DNA from: an uncultured Hyphomicrobiales bacterium
GTDB lineage: Bacteria; Pseudomonadota; Alphaproteobacteria; Rhizobiales; Xanthobacteraceae
Assembly (NCBI GenBank): GCA_903839845.1
Contig: CAIMEA010000004.1
Span: 35,733-99,732 of the forward strand
Length of the DNA: 64,000 nt
Direction: 5' to 3'
Numbering within the stretch: the stretch's first letter is position 1; every line of letters begins with the position of its first letter. Positions 25,788 to 34,851 of this stretch are shown here, one piece after another. Both the position numbers and the translations under genes were made by a program. Below the pieces are notes generated by a model. It made no database searches and was not told the origin of the DNA. It saw only the letters and a list, made by a program, of their open reading frames with translations.

Positions 25788-27497
25788 ATGCGTGAGTTGA
25801 GAAGCGTTGCCGCGTGGCTGGCCGAGGGCACGCCGCACCAACTTGACTATGTCGAAACGCTGCCAAATCCGACGTTTCGCGCCTACGGACAAGAGCAGGT
25901 CTCCTTCAGTAGCAATAATTATCTCGCGCTGTCGGCCAGCCCGCGGTTGATCGCCGCGGCGCATGAGGGCGTCACGCGCTATGGCGTCGGCAATTGCGAG
26001 TCCCGCTTGCTCGGCGGCAATCTCGAAATCTACGACGCCCTGGAGCGAAAAATCGCCAAGCTCAAGCATAAAGAAAGCGCGGTGCTGTTCGCCACCGGCT
26101 ATCTGACCAATCTCGGCGTACTGTCGTCGATACCGCGCACCGGCCAGTATGCGCGCATCTACGGCTACCGCGCGCAGGGCGTCCATACTTACGCCTACTT
26201 CAGCGATGAATTCAATCACCTCAGCATCCGCGAAGGCATGCGCAACTCAGGCGCCGAACGCCACACCTACCGCCACGGCGATCTCAATCATCTCGAAGCG
26301 CTGCTGCGCAAATCGACGACCAGCAGCCGCATCATCGTCACCGATGGCGTGTTCAGCCAGGACGGCGACATCGCCGACCTGCCGGGCTTGCTGGCGCTGG
26401 CCGAACGTTACGACGCAATGGTCTATGTCGACGACGCGCACGGCACCGGCGTGCTTGGCCAGAACGGCGAGGGTACGAGCGAACACTTCGGCGTCAAGAG
26501 CGCGCGGCTCATCCAGATGGGCACGCTGAGCAAGGCTTACGGCGCCATCGGCGGATTCATCGCCACCGAAGCGGCGGTGGCCGAGGTTCTGCGGCTGTCG
26601 TGCGCGGCCTATGGCTTCACCTCAACGCTGCCGCCCGATCAAGCGCTCGCTGTCAGCGCGGCGATGGATGCTGTGCTCGATGAGCCGCAGCGGCGTCAAC
26701 GCCTGTGGGACAACCAGCGCTATTTCGTCTCGCGTATGGCCGAGCTGTCGTACAAGCTGGTATCGACGCAAACGCCCATCGTGCCGATCATGATCGGCGA
26801 TGAAGCGCTGGCCGACACCGTCGCTGGGCGGTTGCGCGACGAAGGCATGCATGTCGACGCGGTAAAATTTCCAGCGGTTTCGATGCACAAGGCGCGGCTG
26901 CGCATTCAGCTTAATGCCGGTCATACGCGCGCCCAAATCGATCATCTGGTTGATGTGCTGGACGCCAACCAGGATCTTGCCCATGGCAAGCGGCCGGAGA
27001 CAAAGCCGCGCGTCTTTGCCAGCACGACTTCCGGAGCCAACGATAATCGCCCCTGGGCAGTGGCGGCTTTCAGCGTGCTGTCGAATGCGGCTAAGGCGAA
27101 TTTTCATCGCGTGCGCGGCGCAGCCGTGGACCTGGCCGGCAATATTGTCGCTTCATTGACGGCGCGGCTCCCCAGTCTCGGCGCCTCGCTCAACCTGGTC
27201 ACCATCGCAAGCGCAATCCTGGTGGCGATCGACCTGTATTTCGACGTGCCGCATCTGGTATTCGCTTATCTGCTGCCGATCGGCTTTGTCGCCGTCAAAT
27301 TCGGCCGGTTCTCCGGACTTGTCGCAACGGTGGTGAGCTGCGCCTGTACAGCGCTCTTGTTGTATGAGCCGCTGTTCAGTTTCGTCATCGACGACCGGGT
27401 CGAGATCATCGAATTGGCCGTTTTCGCAGCCTTCGCGCTGGCGATCGTCTATGTCGCAAGCGCGGGCCAGGCCACGCCCGCTACCCGCCGCGCCTAA
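25788..27497 (+). CDS. Alpha-oxoamine synthase fused to a C-terminal DUF4118 membrane domain
   Basis: Protein of 569 residues in two parts. Residues 1-390 are a PLP-dependent alpha-oxoamine synthase (BioF/KBL/SPT/CqsA fold), with SSNNYLAL, YGVGNCESRLLGG, the PLP-contact DDAHG (215-219) and Schiff-base Lys249 in TLSKAYG. After a 60-residue linker, residues about 455-560 form four membrane helices with the DUF4118 (KdpD-like) pattern FAYLLPIGFVAVKFGRFSGL. The enzyme would condense an amino acid with an acyl-thioester, here at the membrane face; substrate unknown. TAGGGAG lies eight bases before ATG 25788. No biotin, haem or sphingolipid gene is adjacent. A CqsA/LqsA-like signal synthase is one possibility. 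Confidence 0.88.
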   Translation: MRELRSVAAWLAEGTPHQLDYVETLPNPTFRAYGQEQVSFSSNNYLALSASPRLIAAAHEGVTRYGVGNCESRLLGGNLEIYDALERKIAKLKHKESAVLFATGYLTNLGVLSSIPRTGQYARIYGYRAQGVHTYAYFSDEFNHLSIREGMRNSGAERHTYRHGDLNHLEALLRKSTTSSRIIVTDGVFSQDGDIADLPGLLALAERYDAMVYVDDAHGTGVLGQNGEGTSEHFGVKSARLIQMGTLSKAYGAIGGFIATEAAVAEVLRLSCAAYGFTSTLPPDQALAVSAAMDAVLDEPQRRQRLWDNQRYFVSRMAELSYKLVSTQTPIVPIMIGDEALADTVAGRLRDEGMHVDAVKFPAVSMHKARLRIQLNAGHTRAQIDHLVDVLDANQDLAHGKRPETKPRVFASTTSGANDNRPWAVAAFSVLSNAAKANFHRVRGAAVDLAGNIVASLTARLPSLGASLNLVTIASAILVAIDLYFDVPHLVFAYLLPIGFVAVKFGRFSGLVATVVSCACTALLLYEPLFSFVIDDRVEIIELAVFAAFALAIVYVASAGQATPATRRA

Positions 27498-27514
27498 CGC
27501 GCGGCGGCTAGCCG

Positions 27515-28315
27515 CTACAGCCCGGCGAAATCCCTGATCGCGGCGATGAACGCCTCCGGCTGTTCGAGCGGCGGACAATGGCCGCAGCCGGGCAGTTCGA
27601 CATAGCGGCTGCCTGCGACCTTGTCGGCGATCTGCCTGTTGAGCACCGGCGGCGTCGCCTGGTCGAGTTCGCCGCAGACGACGAGGGTCGGCACTTTCAG
27701 GCGCGATAAAAGCGGCGTCAGATCGGCCTCCTGCAAGATCGTGCAGGCGGCGAGAAACGCTTTCGGATCGATGCCGAGCAGCACACGCTTGCGTTCCTCG
27801 ATCTTTTCCGGATGCGCGGCGAGATAGGCCGGCGAGAACACCCTTTTGGCGGCGACTTCGGCAATGGCGCCGAGACCGCCTTCCGTCACCTTCGCCGCCA
27901 TCGCGGCGAACTGGGCGCGGCCCTCGGGCGGGAAGGCGGCGGCGGCGTCGCTGAGCACCAATTTGGCAATGCGTTCCGGATGCGCCAGCGCGAAAGCGAG
28001 CGCGACCGTGCCGCCGAAGCCGTTGCCGATGAGCACGGCGTCATTACCGATCCTGAATTCGTCGAAGCCATCCTCGATCGCCGCGACATAGGCATCCATC
28101 AGCGCCAACACCGCGGGCTGCGAGCCGTGGAAGCCCGGCAGGTTGAACAGCGTGACGCGATGCTTGGCGGCGAAGGCCGGCAGCACCGGATCGAAGGCGT
28201 GGCGGTCGGCGAGCAGCGAATGCAGCACAACCAGGTCGCGGCCCTTGCCGCAGCGGTCCGCCGTCAGTGTGCCGTGGCCGGCGGTCAGCCGCTCGGTTGC
28301 CATGATGTCCGCCAT
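27515..28315 (-). CDS. Alpha/beta hydrolase fold protein lacking the nucleophile serine
   Basis: Protein of 266 residues resembling 3-oxoadipate enol-lactonase-type hydrolases. Fold landmarks are LVVLHSLLADRHAFDPVLP near the start, the acid region VCGELDQATPP and the His region GCGHCPPLEQP near the end. The nucleophile elbow reads GNGFGG (97-102), where Gly99 replaces the expected Ser of GxSxG. Asp and His are kept. Either the protein is catalytically dead or altered, or one base has been misread. AGGGAGA precedes ATG 28315. Divergent from the TAXI-TRAP operon. Confidence 0.88.
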   Translation of the reverse strand: MADIMATERLTAGHGTLTADRCGKGRDLVVLHSLLADRHAFDPVLPAFAAKHRVTLFNLPGFHGSQPAVLALMDAYVAAIEDGFDEFRIGNDAVLIGNGFGGTVALAFALAHPERIAKLVLSDAAAAFPPEGRAQFAAMAAKVTEGGLGAIAEVAAKRVFSPAYLAAHPEKIEERKRVLLGIDPKAFLAACTILQEADLTPLLSRLKVPTLVVCGELDQATPPVLNRQIADKVAGSRYVELPGCGHCPPLEQPEAFIAAIRDFAGL

Positions 28316-28548
28316 AAAAGTCTCCCTTGCAAAAAGCCGGTTTATTCCCCGCGCCGCACAAAATACCGGTGGGCACCATCCCGCCGCCGGCTCGTCTTAT
28401 ATAACGCACGGCCTCGCATTGCTTTCCTTCCTGTGCGAAAATTATCGCCTGATGCATTCGCGGCTGCGAAGTGCGATAACCGCAGCCAGATAAAAACGGT
28501 CCGGGCGGCGTCCTGTCAAATAGCCCGACCAACAGGGAGGAGCGAACA

Positions 28549-29514
28549 ATGTCTCTACCAATGTGGAGTGGGCTGCGACCGATCGCAACGGCATTTCGCG
28601 GCTTTGTTGCCGTGCTGGCGCTCGGCGCCGGCACCGCCAGCGCCCAGACCTACGGCTTCGCCACCATGCAGCCGGGCACGCTCAACAATACGTCCGGCTC
28701 GGCCATCGCCAAGGTGCTCAAGGAAAAGGCCGGCATGAATGTGGTCATTCAGCCGACCGCTGGCGAATCCGTTTTGATCCCGCTGGTTGGGCGCGGCGAA
28801 GCCGAATTCGGCATCGCCAATATTTTCGAGATCGAGGCCGCCAAGGCCGCCAACCCGAACCTGCGCCTGATCGGCTCGCTGCATCCGCTGCGCGGCGCGT
28901 TCTGGGTGCGCAAGGACACGACGATGAAAACCATCGCCGACCTCAAGGGCAAGCGCGTCGGCATGGGCTACTCGGCCATGCGCACGCTCGATCCCATGAT
29001 CAAGGCGATCCTGGCCAGCGGCGGGCTGACCGAAAAGGATGTCACGCCGGTTCTCATCCCGAACGTGGTGCGCGGCGCCGACGATTTCACCGCCGGCGCG
29101 TCCGACATGTTCTTCTTCGCCTTCGGCGCGCCCAAGGTGCGCGAAGTCGAAGCCACCGTTGGCGGCATTCGCGCGCTGGAGATCTCCGAGAGCGGCATGG
29201 CCGAAGCCAAGAAGATCGTGCCGGAAGGCTATCTGACGCCGGCGGCTCCGAATCCATTTTTCATCGGCGTCGAGAAGCCGATGGGCGTCTATAGCTGGGA
29301 CAACATGATCTTTACCAGCTCGAAGGTGAGCGACGAGGTGGTCTACAAGCTCATCGACACCATGACCAAGAACAAGGACGACATGGTCTCGATCCAGCCG
29401 GCCCTGCGCGAGTTCTCGCCGGCGGCGCTCTACACCGCCTATGACATTCCCTATCACCCGGGCGCGCTGAAATACTTCAAGGACAACAACATCTCGGCGC
29501 GGGCCCTCAAGTGA
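28549..29514 (+). CDS. TAXI family TRAP transporter solute-binding protein
   Basis: Periplasmic binding protein of 321 residues for a TRAP transporter of the TAXI class. A signal peptide ends near residue 33 (GTASA-Q). The mature start YGFATMQPGTLNNTSGSAIAKVL is typical of TAXI proteins. Ligand unknown, probably a carboxylate. AGGGAGGAGC precedes ATG 28549. The stop overlaps the GTG start of the permease gene (GTGA), so the two are translated together. Confidence 0.92.
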   Translation: MSLPMWSGLRPIATAFRGFVAVLALGAGTASAQTYGFATMQPGTLNNTSGSAIAKVLKEKAGMNVVIQPTAGESVLIPLVGRGEAEFGIANIFEIEAAKAANPNLRLIGSLHPLRGAFWVRKDTTMKTIADLKGKRVGMGYSAMRTLDPMIKAILASGGLTEKDVTPVLIPNVVRGADDFTAGASDMFFFAFGAPKVREVEATVGGIRALEISESGMAEAKKIVPEGYLTPAAPNPFFIGVEKPMGVYSWDNMIFTSSKVSDEVVYKLIDTMTKNKDDMVSIQPALREFSPAALYTAYDIPYHPGALKYFKDNNISARALK

Positions 29515-31472
29515 GCGAAGAAAGAATCATTCCCGACGCGGCGGAGTTCGCCTCCGTCGCGTCGCGGGCGACCATCCTGTGGACCAACATCTTTCAATCG
29601 CTGCTGGTGGCGGCTGTCGTGTTGTGGGTGCTTGATATCCCGCGGCAGGTCTTTAACGCCGCCTTCTATACCGAGCAGTTGCTGACGATCTGCCTCGGCC
29701 TGGTGCTGGCGCTCGCTTATATCGCCGACACCTCGCGCAAGCGGCACTGGAGCGACTGGGTTGCTGTCGTGCTGTCGCTTGGCCTGTGCGGCTATATCGC
29801 CGCGCGCTACGCCAACCTGACCGATGAATCGGCGATGATCCCGACAAGCGGGCTCATCGTCAGCGGCCTGCTGATCGTGCTCATCATGGAAGCCAGCCGC
29901 CGCACCAATGGCTGGGGCTTCGTCGGCATGATCGGCGCGATGGCGATCTATGTCTATATCAGCCCGCATCTGTCGGGCGATTTCCAGACGCGCTACGTCT
30001 CGCCCGAGCGCATGACCATCTATCTCGGCCTCGATATCAACGGCGCCATCGGCTCGATCCTGCAAGTCGCGGTGATGGTGGTGATCCCCTTCACCATTCT
30101 CGGACAGGTGCTGGCGCGCACCGGCGGCGCCGATTTCTTCGCCGATATTTCGATGTCGGCGATGGGCAACTTTCGCGGCGGCGCGGCCAAGATCGCCGTC
30201 GTCGGCTCGGCTTTGTTCGGCATGATTTCCGGCAGCGCCGTTTCCAACGTGCTCGCGGTCGGCATCGTCACCATTCCGACCATGGTGCGCTCCGGCTTCA
30301 CGCCGCGCCGCTCGGCGGCGATCGAGGCGGTCGGCTCGACCGGCGGACAGTTGATGCCGCCGGTGATGGGCGCCGCCGCCTTCATCATGGCGGAGTTCCT
30401 GCAGGTGCCGTACGGCGCGGTTTGCGTCGCCGCCGCCATTCCGGCATTTCTCTATTACGCCTGTCTGTTCTTTCACGTCGATCTGGAAGCAGCCAAGCAC
30501 AATATCGGCGCCGCGCAGATCGAGGACGCGCCGGGCTTTCTGGAAATCCTGAAGGCCGGCTGGCACTTCGTCGTGCCGATCGTGTTTCTGGTGTTCGCGC
30601 TGATGTATCCGGAAATCACCATGCTGACGCCGGAAAAGGCGGCGATCTACGCCACCGTGCTGCTGATGGCGCTCGCCCTGATCTTCGGCTATCGCGGCAA
30701 GAAGCTCAGCATCAAGGAAATGATGGTGGCGATCATGGATACCGGGCGCGTCTCGCTCGACATTATCCTGATTGGCGCGGCCGCCGGCATCATGGTCGGC
30801 ATCATGAGCATATCCGGCCTGGCCTTCAGCCTGACCATCCAGTTGCTGGCGCTCGCCGGCGGCAATGTGTTCCTGCTGCTGCTGTTGATCGCGATCCTCG
30901 CCTTCATCCTCGGCATCGGCCTGCCGACGGTGAGCGTATACATCCTGACCGCGACGTTGCTGGCGCCGGCTTTGGTCAAGCTCGGCGTGACGCCGATGGC
31001 CGCGCACATGTTCGTCATGTACAACGGCATCCTGTCAATGATCACGCCGCCGGTGGCCTTCGCGGCTTACGCGGCGGCGAACATCGCCCGCACCGATGGC
31101 TGGAGTACCGGCTGGATCGCCTGCGTGGTGGGTTGGAGCACGTTCCTGCTGCCGTTCCTGTTCGTCTTGACGCCAAGCCTGCTGATGGACGGCAGTTGGA
31201 CCGAGATCGTGCTCAACCTGTCTCGTGTCACTTTCGGCATCTGGCTCGGCACCATCGCCGCCGTCGGCTTCGGCCTGGCGCCGCTCGGCTGGAAAGGCCG
31301 CACGGTCTACGCCGTGATCGCGCTGGCGGTGGTGCTGCCGCCGGAGACCTTCAGCGGCGCGGTCTGGATCGATCTCGCCGGGATCGTCGCCGCAATAGTT
31401 GCGCTGGGCATCGACTGGCTGCGCCTGCGCAAGCAGGGCAAGTCTGCGACCGTCGCCGCGACGCCGTATTGA
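29511..31472 (+). CDS. TRAP transporter fused permease (DctQ-DctM type)
   Basis: Inner-membrane permease of 653 residues with 16 or more hydrophobic segments. The N-terminal four-helix part corresponds to the small subunit and the rest to the large subunit (VLARTGGADFFADIS, GSTGGQLMPPVMGAAAF, LGIGLPTVSVYI). Starts at GTG 29511, overlapping the binding-protein gene by four bases. Together they import an unknown organic acid using an ion gradient. A strong terminator follows at 31487-31524. Confidence 0.94.
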   Translation: MSEERIIPDAAEFASVASRATILWTNIFQSLLVAAVVLWVLDIPRQVFNAAFYTEQLLTICLGLVLALAYIADTSRKRHWSDWVAVVLSLGLCGYIAARYANLTDESAMIPTSGLIVSGLLIVLIMEASRRTNGWGFVGMIGAMAIYVYISPHLSGDFQTRYVSPERMTIYLGLDINGAIGSILQVAVMVVIPFTILGQVLARTGGADFFADISMSAMGNFRGGAAKIAVVGSALFGMISGSAVSNVLAVGIVTIPTMVRSGFTPRRSAAIEAVGSTGGQLMPPVMGAAAFIMAEFLQVPYGAVCVAAAIPAFLYYACLFFHVDLEAAKHNIGAAQIEDAPGFLEILKAGWHFVVPIVFLVFALMYPEITMLTPEKAAIYATVLLMALALIFGYRGKKLSIKEMMVAIMDTGRVSLDIILIGAAAGIMVGIMSISGLAFSLTIQLLALAGGNVFLLLLLIAILAFILGIGLPTVSVYILTATLLAPALVKLGVTPMAAHMFVMYNGILSMITPPVAFAAYAAANIARTDGWSTGWIACVVGWSTFLLPFLFVLTPSLLMDGSWTEIVLNLSRVTFGIWLGTIAAVGFGLAPLGWKGRTVYAVIALAVVLPPETFSGAVWIDLAGIVAAIVALGIDWLRLRKQGKSATVAATPY

Positions 31473-31486
31473 ACGCCTGGCAAAAC

Positions 31487-31524
31487 AAAACGGCCGCGCC
31501 CGAAAGGATGCGGCCGTTTTTTTT
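31487..31524 (+). terminator. Rho-independent terminator after the TRAP operon
   Basis: AAAACGGCCGC and GCGGCCGTTTT form an 11-base stem around a 12-base loop, followed by further T residues (eight T in a row at the end). The leading A-run makes it usable for the convergent dioxygenase gene ending at 31543 too. Confidence 0.92.
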
Positions 31525-31542
31525 ATTCCCCGGTGTCGTCGC

Positions 31543-32613
31543 TTAGTTGCCCTCGCGCCAGATGCCGAGCGCTTCCTGCGCCGGACGATCCGAGATGGAG
31601 AACAGCACCGACTCCTCGGACGGTTCGTGGCGGTAGCGCTTCCACGGCGGGATCACGAACACGTCGTTGACGCCCCACTCGATGGTGTCCTCGCCCTCGA
31701 CGAAGGTCTTGCCGCGGCCTTCGGCGCAGGCGAACACCATGCCGTCGGTCGAGCGGTAGTTCTCGCCCTTGAAGCCCTTCGGGAACAGCGCGATGTAAGC
31801 GCCCATGGTCGGCATCACCGGCCCGCCATTGATCGGGTTGGCGTAACGCACGCGCGCGCCGTGCCGCTTATCGATGTCGCCGGTGTTCTTGAGGCGCTCG
31901 AGGATCGGCCGCATTTTCGAATAGGGGTAGTTGATGATCGGCGTGCGGTTCTGCGTCGCCGGCATACCGTCCGGCAACACGCCCGAGGCGAAGCGCTCAA
32001 ACGAGTCGCCGTCCTCGTGATTGGTCTTCTGCATCTTCTCGTCGAAGTGCTCGGAGAACGACGCTTCAAAGTGGTTGACGGTCGGCATGTCCAGGACGTC
32101 GAGCCACATTGCCGGCTGATTGCCGGGATTGCCGTGATCGTGCGGCGCCCAGTTGGCGGTGATGATGAAGTCGCCATGCCGCATCTGCGACTTTTCGCCT
32201 TCGACGGCGGTGTAGGCGCCCTCGCCTTCCAGCATGAAGCGGATGGCGGAGGCCGAATGGCGATGCACCTCGGCGACTTCGCCGGGCAGGATCAGCTGCA
32301 CGCCGGCAAACAGCGAATTGGTGACGCGCGACTTTCCCGGCATGCCAGGGTTTTCCAGAACGAGCACGCGGCGCTCGGCTTCCTCGGCGCTGATGACGCC
32401 GCCGGCTTCGAGGATGAGACGCTTGACGTCGGCGAACTTCCACACCGCCGCCTTGTATTTGGTCTTCGGCTCCGGCGTGACCAGGCCCTTGAGCACTTCC
32501 CAAAGCGGCGCCATGTGGAATTTGGCGATCTTGTCGTAATAGGCCTGCCGCGAGCCTTCGATATTGTGCTTGGAACCGGGGGCGGCCTGTTCAGCCGCGG
32601 TTGCAACCGCCAT
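31543..32613 (-). CDS. Gentisate 1,2-dioxygenase-like cupin dioxygenase
   Basis: Bicupin ring-cleavage dioxygenase of 356 residues. The Fe-binding region PGEVAEVHRHSASAIRFMLEGEG is the GDO/salicylate-dioxygenase signature, and a second cupin (EWGVNDVFVIPPWKRYRHEP) closes the protein. It would open gentisate or a related hydroxybenzoate to maleylpyruvate-like products. AAGGAGC precedes ATG 32613. It is followed by a divergent-convergent set of SDR, OYE, FMN reductase and FAH hydrolase genes that fits aromatic catabolism. Confidence 0.9.
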   Translation of the reverse strand: MAVATAAEQAAPGSKHNIEGSRQAYYDKIAKFHMAPLWEVLKGLVTPEPKTKYKAAVWKFADVKRLILEAGGVISAEEAERRVLVLENPGMPGKSRVTNSLFAGVQLILPGEVAEVHRHSASAIRFMLEGEGAYTAVEGEKSQMRHGDFIITANWAPHDHGNPGNQPAMWLDVLDMPTVNHFEASFSEHFDEKMQKTNHEDGDSFERFASGVLPDGMPATQNRTPIINYPYSKMRPILERLKNTGDIDKRHGARVRYANPINGGPVMPTMGAYIALFPKGFKGENYRSTDGMVFACAEGRGKTFVEGEDTIEWGVNDVFVIPPWKRYRHEPSEESVLFSISDRPAQEALGIWREGN

Positions 32614-32756
32614 GTGAAGCTCCTTGGAAACGTTTCTTGGAAAGCCGATAGTCCAATTTGTAACTTTATAGCGCATAACGGCGGGCGGCGAAACAGGCGC
32701 CACCAGGGGGCGGCCGCGCGCCTGCCGAATGGCTGTTCCCGTTCGGTTTTATGTAA

Positions 32757-33536
32757 CTAATTATTGACCGAGCCGCCGTCCACCATCAGCGACTGGCCGG
32801 TGACGAAATCGCTGTCGCCGGAACACAGGAAAATCAGCGCGCCGAGCAGGTCCTCCGGATAGGCGTCGCGCTTGAAGGCGCGGCTGTTGCGCACCGGGAT
32901 GCGCTCTTCCTCCACGTGCTGGGAATTCACCAGGCCGGTATCGGACAAAATGAAGCCGGGCGACAAGGTGTTGACGGCGATGCCGTGTGGCCCAAGTTCG
33001 CGCGACAGCGAGCGCGTCAGCGCGATGATGGCGCCCTTGGACACGACATAAGGCAGCATGCGCGGCACGCCTTTATAGAAAGTGCCCGAGCCGATGTTGA
33101 TGATCTTGCCGGAGCCCTGCGCCTTCATGTGCGGCGCAACATGGCGCACCATCAGCCACGGCCCGCGCACGTTGACACCCATGACCGTGTCCCAGGTCTC
33201 GGTATCCCACTCGTCGAAATTGCGCGGCTTCAAGGTCGAATAGACCGCCGCGTTGTTGACCAGGATGTCGATCTTGCCCAGTTGCTTGATCGTTTCGACC
33301 ACCAGCCCCTTGACCGACGCCTCATCGCCGACGTCGAAAGTGGCGCTGACCGCGCAGCCGTCGCCATGCGCCTTGATGATTTCCGCCGCCGCGTCCTTGC
33401 CATCGGCGATATCGGCGATCATGACGCGAGCGCCCTGCGCCGCCAGCGCTTCCGAATAATGCCGGCCGATGCCCTTGGCGCCGCCGGTGACGATGGCGGT
33501 TTTGCCGGCCAGGCGGGTGCCCGTCGAAATGGTCAT
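32757..33536 (-). CDS. SDR family oxidoreductase
   Basis: NAD(P)-dependent short-chain dehydrogenase of 259 residues. Cofactor motif TGGAKGIG (about 18-25), NNAA, catalytic Ser in NIGSGTFYKG, and Tyr-Lys in PYVVSKGA are all present. C-terminal VTGQSLMVDGGS is typical. AGGAGGA precedes ATG 33536. Divergent from a SnoaL-like gene. The substrate is probably an aromatic or ring-derived alcohol, by context only. Confidence 0.93.
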   Translation of the reverse strand: MTISTGTRLAGKTAIVTGGAKGIGRHYSEALAAQGARVMIADIADGKDAAAEIIKAHGDGCAVSATFDVGDEASVKGLVVETIKQLGKIDILVNNAAVYSTLKPRNFDEWDTETWDTVMGVNVRGPWLMVRHVAPHMKAQGSGKIINIGSGTFYKGVPRMLPYVVSKGAIIALTRSLSRELGPHGIAVNTLSPGFILSDTGLVNSQHVEEERIPVRNSRAFKRDAYPEDLLGALIFLCSGDSDFVTGQSLMVDGGSVNN

Positions 33537-33620
33537 GCGTATCCTCCTGAAGCGTCTTCTATGCCGCTCGTGTATAAAGCCATCGACGCCCGGCACAAGA
33601 TCGGGTTCCGGGAGATTACC

Positions 33621-34235
33621 ATGCCGAGCGAAGCCAAGGACCGGGCCGATATCCGCGCGCTGATTGAGAACTGGGCGCTGTGGCGCGACGCAAGGTTGTG
33701 GGACCGCTTCCGCACCGTTTGGCACAAAGACGGGCAGATGTGGGCGACCTGGTTTCAGGGCTCCTACGAGGAGTTCATCAAGGTCAGCCAGCAAGGCTAC
33801 GACAAGGGCGTGCGCATCGCCCATATGCTCGGCGGCATGAGTATCGACATCAAGGGCAAGCGCGCCATCGCGCAAACCAAGATGACCATCACCCAGCGCG
33901 CCGAGGTCGAAGGCGTTCTATGCGACGTCGTCTGCTCGGGGCGGTTTTACGATTTCCTGGAAAGGCGCAAGGACGCCAAGGGCAAGGTCCGTTGGGGCAT
34001 CGTGCTGCGGCGCCTCGCCTATGAGCGCGACCGCATCGATCCGGTCGAACCGGGCGCGCCGCTCAAGCTCGACAAAAAGCTCCTGGCCCAGTTCCCTGAA
34101 GGGTACCGTCACCTCGGCTATTTGCAGAGCCGGATCGGCTACAAGATCAAGGACGAATTGCCGGGCCTCGACGGTCCGCCGCTCGACAGACTTTACGCCA
34201 TGGGCGACGCCTGGCTGAAGGGGAAGAAGATTTAG
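33621..34235 (+). CDS. SnoaL-like (NTF2 fold) protein
   Basis: Protein of 204 residues of the NTF2/SnoaL-like fold, starting with the family pattern DRADIRALIENWALWRDARLWDRF and a hydrophobic-pocket strand set. These proteins act as small-molecule isomerases, hydrolases or dioxygenase small-subunit-like partners. ATG 33621 has GGGAG seven bases before it; an earlier ATG at 33561 lacks an SD. Context: aromatic-degradation-like genes on both sides. Exact role unknown. Confidence 0.82.
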   Translation: MPSEAKDRADIRALIENWALWRDARLWDRFRTVWHKDGQMWATWFQGSYEEFIKVSQQGYDKGVRIAHMLGGMSIDIKGKRAIAQTKMTITQRAEVEGVLCDVVCSGRFYDFLERRKDAKGKVRWGIVLRRLAYERDRIDPVEPGAPLKLDKKLLAQFPEGYRHLGYLQSRIGYKIKDELPGLDGPPLDRLYAMGDAWLKGKKI

Positions 34236-34260
34236 GCTTGAACCGAACAGCATCCTCAGC

Positions 34261-34349
34261 CGTCATGCCCGGCCTTGGGCCGGGCATCCACGTCTTGGGG
34301 GCAGAGCAAAGAAAGACGTGGATGGCCGGGACAAGCCCGGCCATGACGG
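34261..34349. repeat. Palindromic intergenic repeat (CGTCATGCCCGGCC type)
   Basis: CGTCATGCCCGGCC-TTG-GGCCGGGCAT is followed by CCACGTCTT, and mirrored by AAGACGTGG and ATGGCCGGG-ACAA-GCCCGGCCATGACG. It makes two hairpins nested in one long imperfect dyad, with CGTCATG and CATGACG as outer ends. A typical REP/BIME-like element of Bradyrhizobium-type genomes, lying between the SnoaL-like and DoxX-like genes. Confidence 0.8.
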
Positions 34350-34425
34350 GGGTTGGCGCGCGCGGCAATAAATGCGAATTTCAGCGCAAAGCGGCCGCCA
34401 TCATCAGACCGCCTCGGGGGAAGCC

Positions 34426-34809
34426 ATGTCGTTTGCCGACAAGTTCAATCTGCTGAATGAGTTCAACATCCTGCGCATTATCTGCGCGCTGTTTCTGATC
34501 CCGCACATCATCGCCAAGTTCACCGTGCCGCAGGCGCTGCAATTCTATGTCGATGTCGGCTTCAAGCCGCCGAAGTTCTGGATGTATCTGGCCGGCGCCA
34601 TCGAAAGCGTGTTGTTCGTCACGCTGTTTTTCGGCATCTACACCTGGTTCTTCGGTTTCATCGGCTTCATCCACCTGATGGTGGCGGCGGCGGCGACCTA
34701 CAAGCTGACCCGCAAATGGATCTGGGTCATCGGCGGCATTGAATTCTGCGTGTTCTGGGCGATCTGCTGTCTGGTCGTCTCAATGCACGCCTATCGCATA
34801 GGCATGTGA
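34426..34809 (+). CDS. DoxX-like small membrane protein
   Basis: Membrane protein of 127 residues with four hydrophobic helices (about 17-33, 49-66, 70-88 and 98-118), the DoxX/DoxD-like topology. ATG 34426 is preceded by GGGGGAA. Role unknown; related proteins are linked to quinone or redox processes. It lies directly before the old yellow enzyme gene (42-base gap), so it is probably in one transcript with it. Confidence 0.75.
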   Translation: MSFADKFNLLNEFNILRIICALFLIPHIIAKFTVPQALQFYVDVGFKPPKFWMYLAGAIESVLFVTLFFGIYTWFFGFIGFIHLMVAAAATYKLTRKWIWVIGGIEFCVFWAICCLVVSMHAYRIGM

Positions 34810-34851
34810 ACACGCCCCTCGCGTTCTCGTCCAACGAAGGAAATCCACAAA

